Of a DNA stretch of 64,000 nucleotides, positions 62,309 to 64,000 are shown piece after piece. Made by a program: the position numbers and the translations under genes. The DNA is from Anagrus nilaparvatae (taxonomy: Eukaryota > Arthropoda > Insecta > Hymenoptera > Mymaridae), in NCBI GenBank assembly GCA_022575985.1, contig JAKSXM010000247.1, positions 2,627,501 through 2,691,500 on the forward strand. Reading direction: 5' to 3'. Position 1 is the first letter of the stretch, and each line of letters opens with the position of its first letter. The notes below the pieces were generated by a model. That model was given only the letters and a program-made list of their open reading frames with translations. It did not search any database and was not told the origin of the DNA.

Positions 62309-62530
62309 ATGTTATCACGTTTTGCAGCCAAGGTACGAAATAATAAAAGACGTAGAAAAATAATGGAAGAATTTTCAACAAATACAATGGGACGTAAAGA
62401 TTTAAGAATACCAAAAACTACACCAATTATTGACGATTACGAGATAAGCAATCATGTACTGGGACTTGGAATAAATGGGAAAGTCGTTGAATGTTATGAT
62501 AGAAAAACAAGAGAAAAATTCGCTCTTAAG
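62309..62530 (+). CDS. MAPKAPK2: MAP kinase-activated protein kinase 2, first coding exon (partial)
   Basis: One 74-codon exon ends at the donor AAG|GTAAAT in phase 0. After a basic N-terminal tail ([10 protein letters not shown]) comes the kinase start: [19 protein letters not shown] with the Gly-rich loop (52-57), then FALK, whose Lys74 is the ATP-binding lysine and the last codon of the exon. LGLGINGKV is typical for MK2/MK3 rather than MK5. The kinase acts downstream of p38. The rest of the gene lies beyond 64000; no second exon is visible in the remaining 1.5 kb, so the first intron is long. Confidence 0.9.
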
Positions 62531-63355
62531 GTAAATAGATAAAGATTTTCTTATAAGAATTTCTAATTACTTATGCATAACGTACACGTCTCGTATCGTT
62601 ATTGAAAAATTGATTTCGATCTTAAAAAACCCCATGATTCAGAAAGGAAGGTCGGTTTATGATCAGTTGAAATAAAATTCATGTTACACGATGCGTCATT
62701 AATCAGTCCTTTTTTTAAAAGTTAAAGAATCGAATAAATAAATTAATATTAAATCTGATGTATAAAAATGAAAAGTCGTGTCCTTATTACATAGATTACA
62801 ATATATTTAAACGTGTGATGTATTCAATGAACCATCCAAATTTAGAGTCTTACATATTATATCCGATCTATTTATATAATATCAAAATAATATAACAGAG
62901 CTTATAATAACATCTTCATTTTTTTCATTATTCAAATTTTTCTACTTAATAAATCATGTTAACTTGTTTAGCGTATATTTAGGTCATTGGGAGTATTTAT
63001 AAAAAATATAAATAACCATACAGGAATAAAGTCAATTATTAAAATAAATGTCTGATATCAGGTGCTTGTATCAAGAGATAAAACATATCAAATTTATTTG
63101 CTGACAACCATACAAAAAATAAAAATATGACGTTAGAATTTCCAAATGATATAACACTTGTCTATTTACTTTTTCCATTTTTTGTTGATGCACGCAAAAA
63201 TATTTTTATGAAAAGAATATCATGTATATAAATAAAACTGTTTGACTCATTATTTATAGATAAAAATTAAAAGAATTTTTTAAATGCTTATAACTCATAA
63301 TGCAGCTTTCAAAAATATGAAAAAAGCAAATTTTTTAAATATTACCTACTAAACG
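62531..63355 (+). other. MAPKAPK2 intron 1, no feature seen
   Basis: AT-rich intron sequence. No exon or repeat was recognised. Confidence 0.5.
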
Positions 63356-63720
63356 GCTTTTTTACTCGAAAATGCTCCATTTAAATTACATGAAGCTATG
63401 TTATTTTAATGGGGATTTTTTTTACGTTTATTACGGGAAAATCGCTTTAAAAATATTTTTTTTGGCTACTTGAGGTTACGTATCGTTTTTTATAGATTTA
63501 AGTAGTACTTTCCATCGATTAGCAGCTTTTCAAAACATTTTGCAAGCTTTATAAAATATTAGAAAGCTAAAAAGTCAAAATTTCCATGTTATTTAAATGG
63601 GAAAATTGAGGTGCTTACAGGTACGCGTTTTTGAAAAGCAAAATCAAAATCCTTGGAGCTGTGAACTTTTTATGACCAAAAGTTCACGAAAAAACCCGGA
63701 GAACAAAAATAAATATAAAT
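63356..63720. repeat. Dispersed repeat related to 7060-7640
   Basis: Shares aaatccttggag, a following atgaccaaaa and aaaatgggaaa-type words in the same order as the block in ALP intron 2. Confidence 0.6.
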
Positions 63721-64000
63721 TGAAATATTGATTATTTGTGAAAAAGGAGTCGAAATTCTTGATTAGCGACCCAAAAAACCTATATGGATATATCCTGGAT
63801 GCTCAAAGTGGTAAAATAGCAGAACACCCCCTTGGGGGGGGGGGATTTTTAGCCAATTTAGGGGTGAAATATTGATTATTTGTGAAAAAGGAGTCGAAAT
63901 TCTTGATTAGCGACCCAAAAAACCTATATGAACATATCCTGGATGCTCAAAGTGGTAAAATAGCAAAACACCCCCTTGGGGGGGGGGAGTTTTAGCTAAT
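63721..64000 (+). repeat. 144-bp tandem repeat, two units to the window end
   Basis: tgaaatattgattatttgtg starts at 63721 and again at 63865, a period of 144 bases with few differences (ggatatatcc vs gaacatatcc). Each unit ends in a run of eight or more G. The same unit builds the 32.2-33.6 kb foldback. The array probably continues past the window. Confidence 0.9.

Noticed and set aside
1..64000. Integrated virus or polydnavirus segment
   Set aside because: No viral gene was recognised; all confident genes are ordinary insect genes and the repeats are transposon-like.

Overview
The window is AT-rich eukaryotic nuclear DNA with short exons, GT-AG introns, and an intergenic and intronic space crowded with palindromic (foldback) repeats. 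The protein-coding genes are insect genes. Base composition, gene content and the hymenopteran look of the peptide gene suggest a parasitoid wasp (a braconid is my best guess), but the species cannot be fixed from the sequence alone. I rebuilt every gene by joining exons across splice sites; all joined reading frames close exactly.

Left half (1-35 kb): a non-LTR reverse-transcriptase relic (1-660), terminal-inverted-repeat elements, and one long, easily missed minus-strand gene at 4680-17747. This gene has three tiny coding exons. It encodes a 109-residue secreted precursor with eight cysteines, which I identify as the insect agatoxin-like peptide (a neuroendocrine cystine-knot peptide). A TATA box at 18111-18118 fits its promoter. 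Its 9.5-kb first intron carries three palindromic elements, one with a nested insertion. From 18 to 35 kb I see no gene, only a second reverse-transcriptase relic and a chain of 1-1.5 kb inverted repeats, two of them built from degenerate short tandem motifs.

Right half (35-64 kb): a beta-1,4-glucuronyltransferase 1-like GT49 glycosyltransferase (35356-37072, minus) with one GC-AG intron; a second repeat cluster (38.6-43.6 kb) with a nearly perfect 2.1-kb palindrome; a two-pore-domain potassium-channel-like gene (45128-54553, plus) whose second selectivity filter is degenerate; mitochondrial DnaJ l(2)tid/Tid1 (55007-57687, minus); the Cul3 adaptor insomniac (58134-59354, plus), head to head with tid; LAMTOR2 (60797-61270, minus); and the first coding exon of a MAPKAPK2 kinase (62309-62530, plus) that runs off the window.

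The compact 54-62.5 kb block alternates strands (K2P end to end with tid, tid head to head with inc, inc end to end with LAMTOR2, LAMTOR2 head to head with MAPKAPK2), so neighbouring genes probably share promoters or terminator space. The genes do not form one pathway. They are housekeeping and neuronal genes in a repeat-rich stretch.
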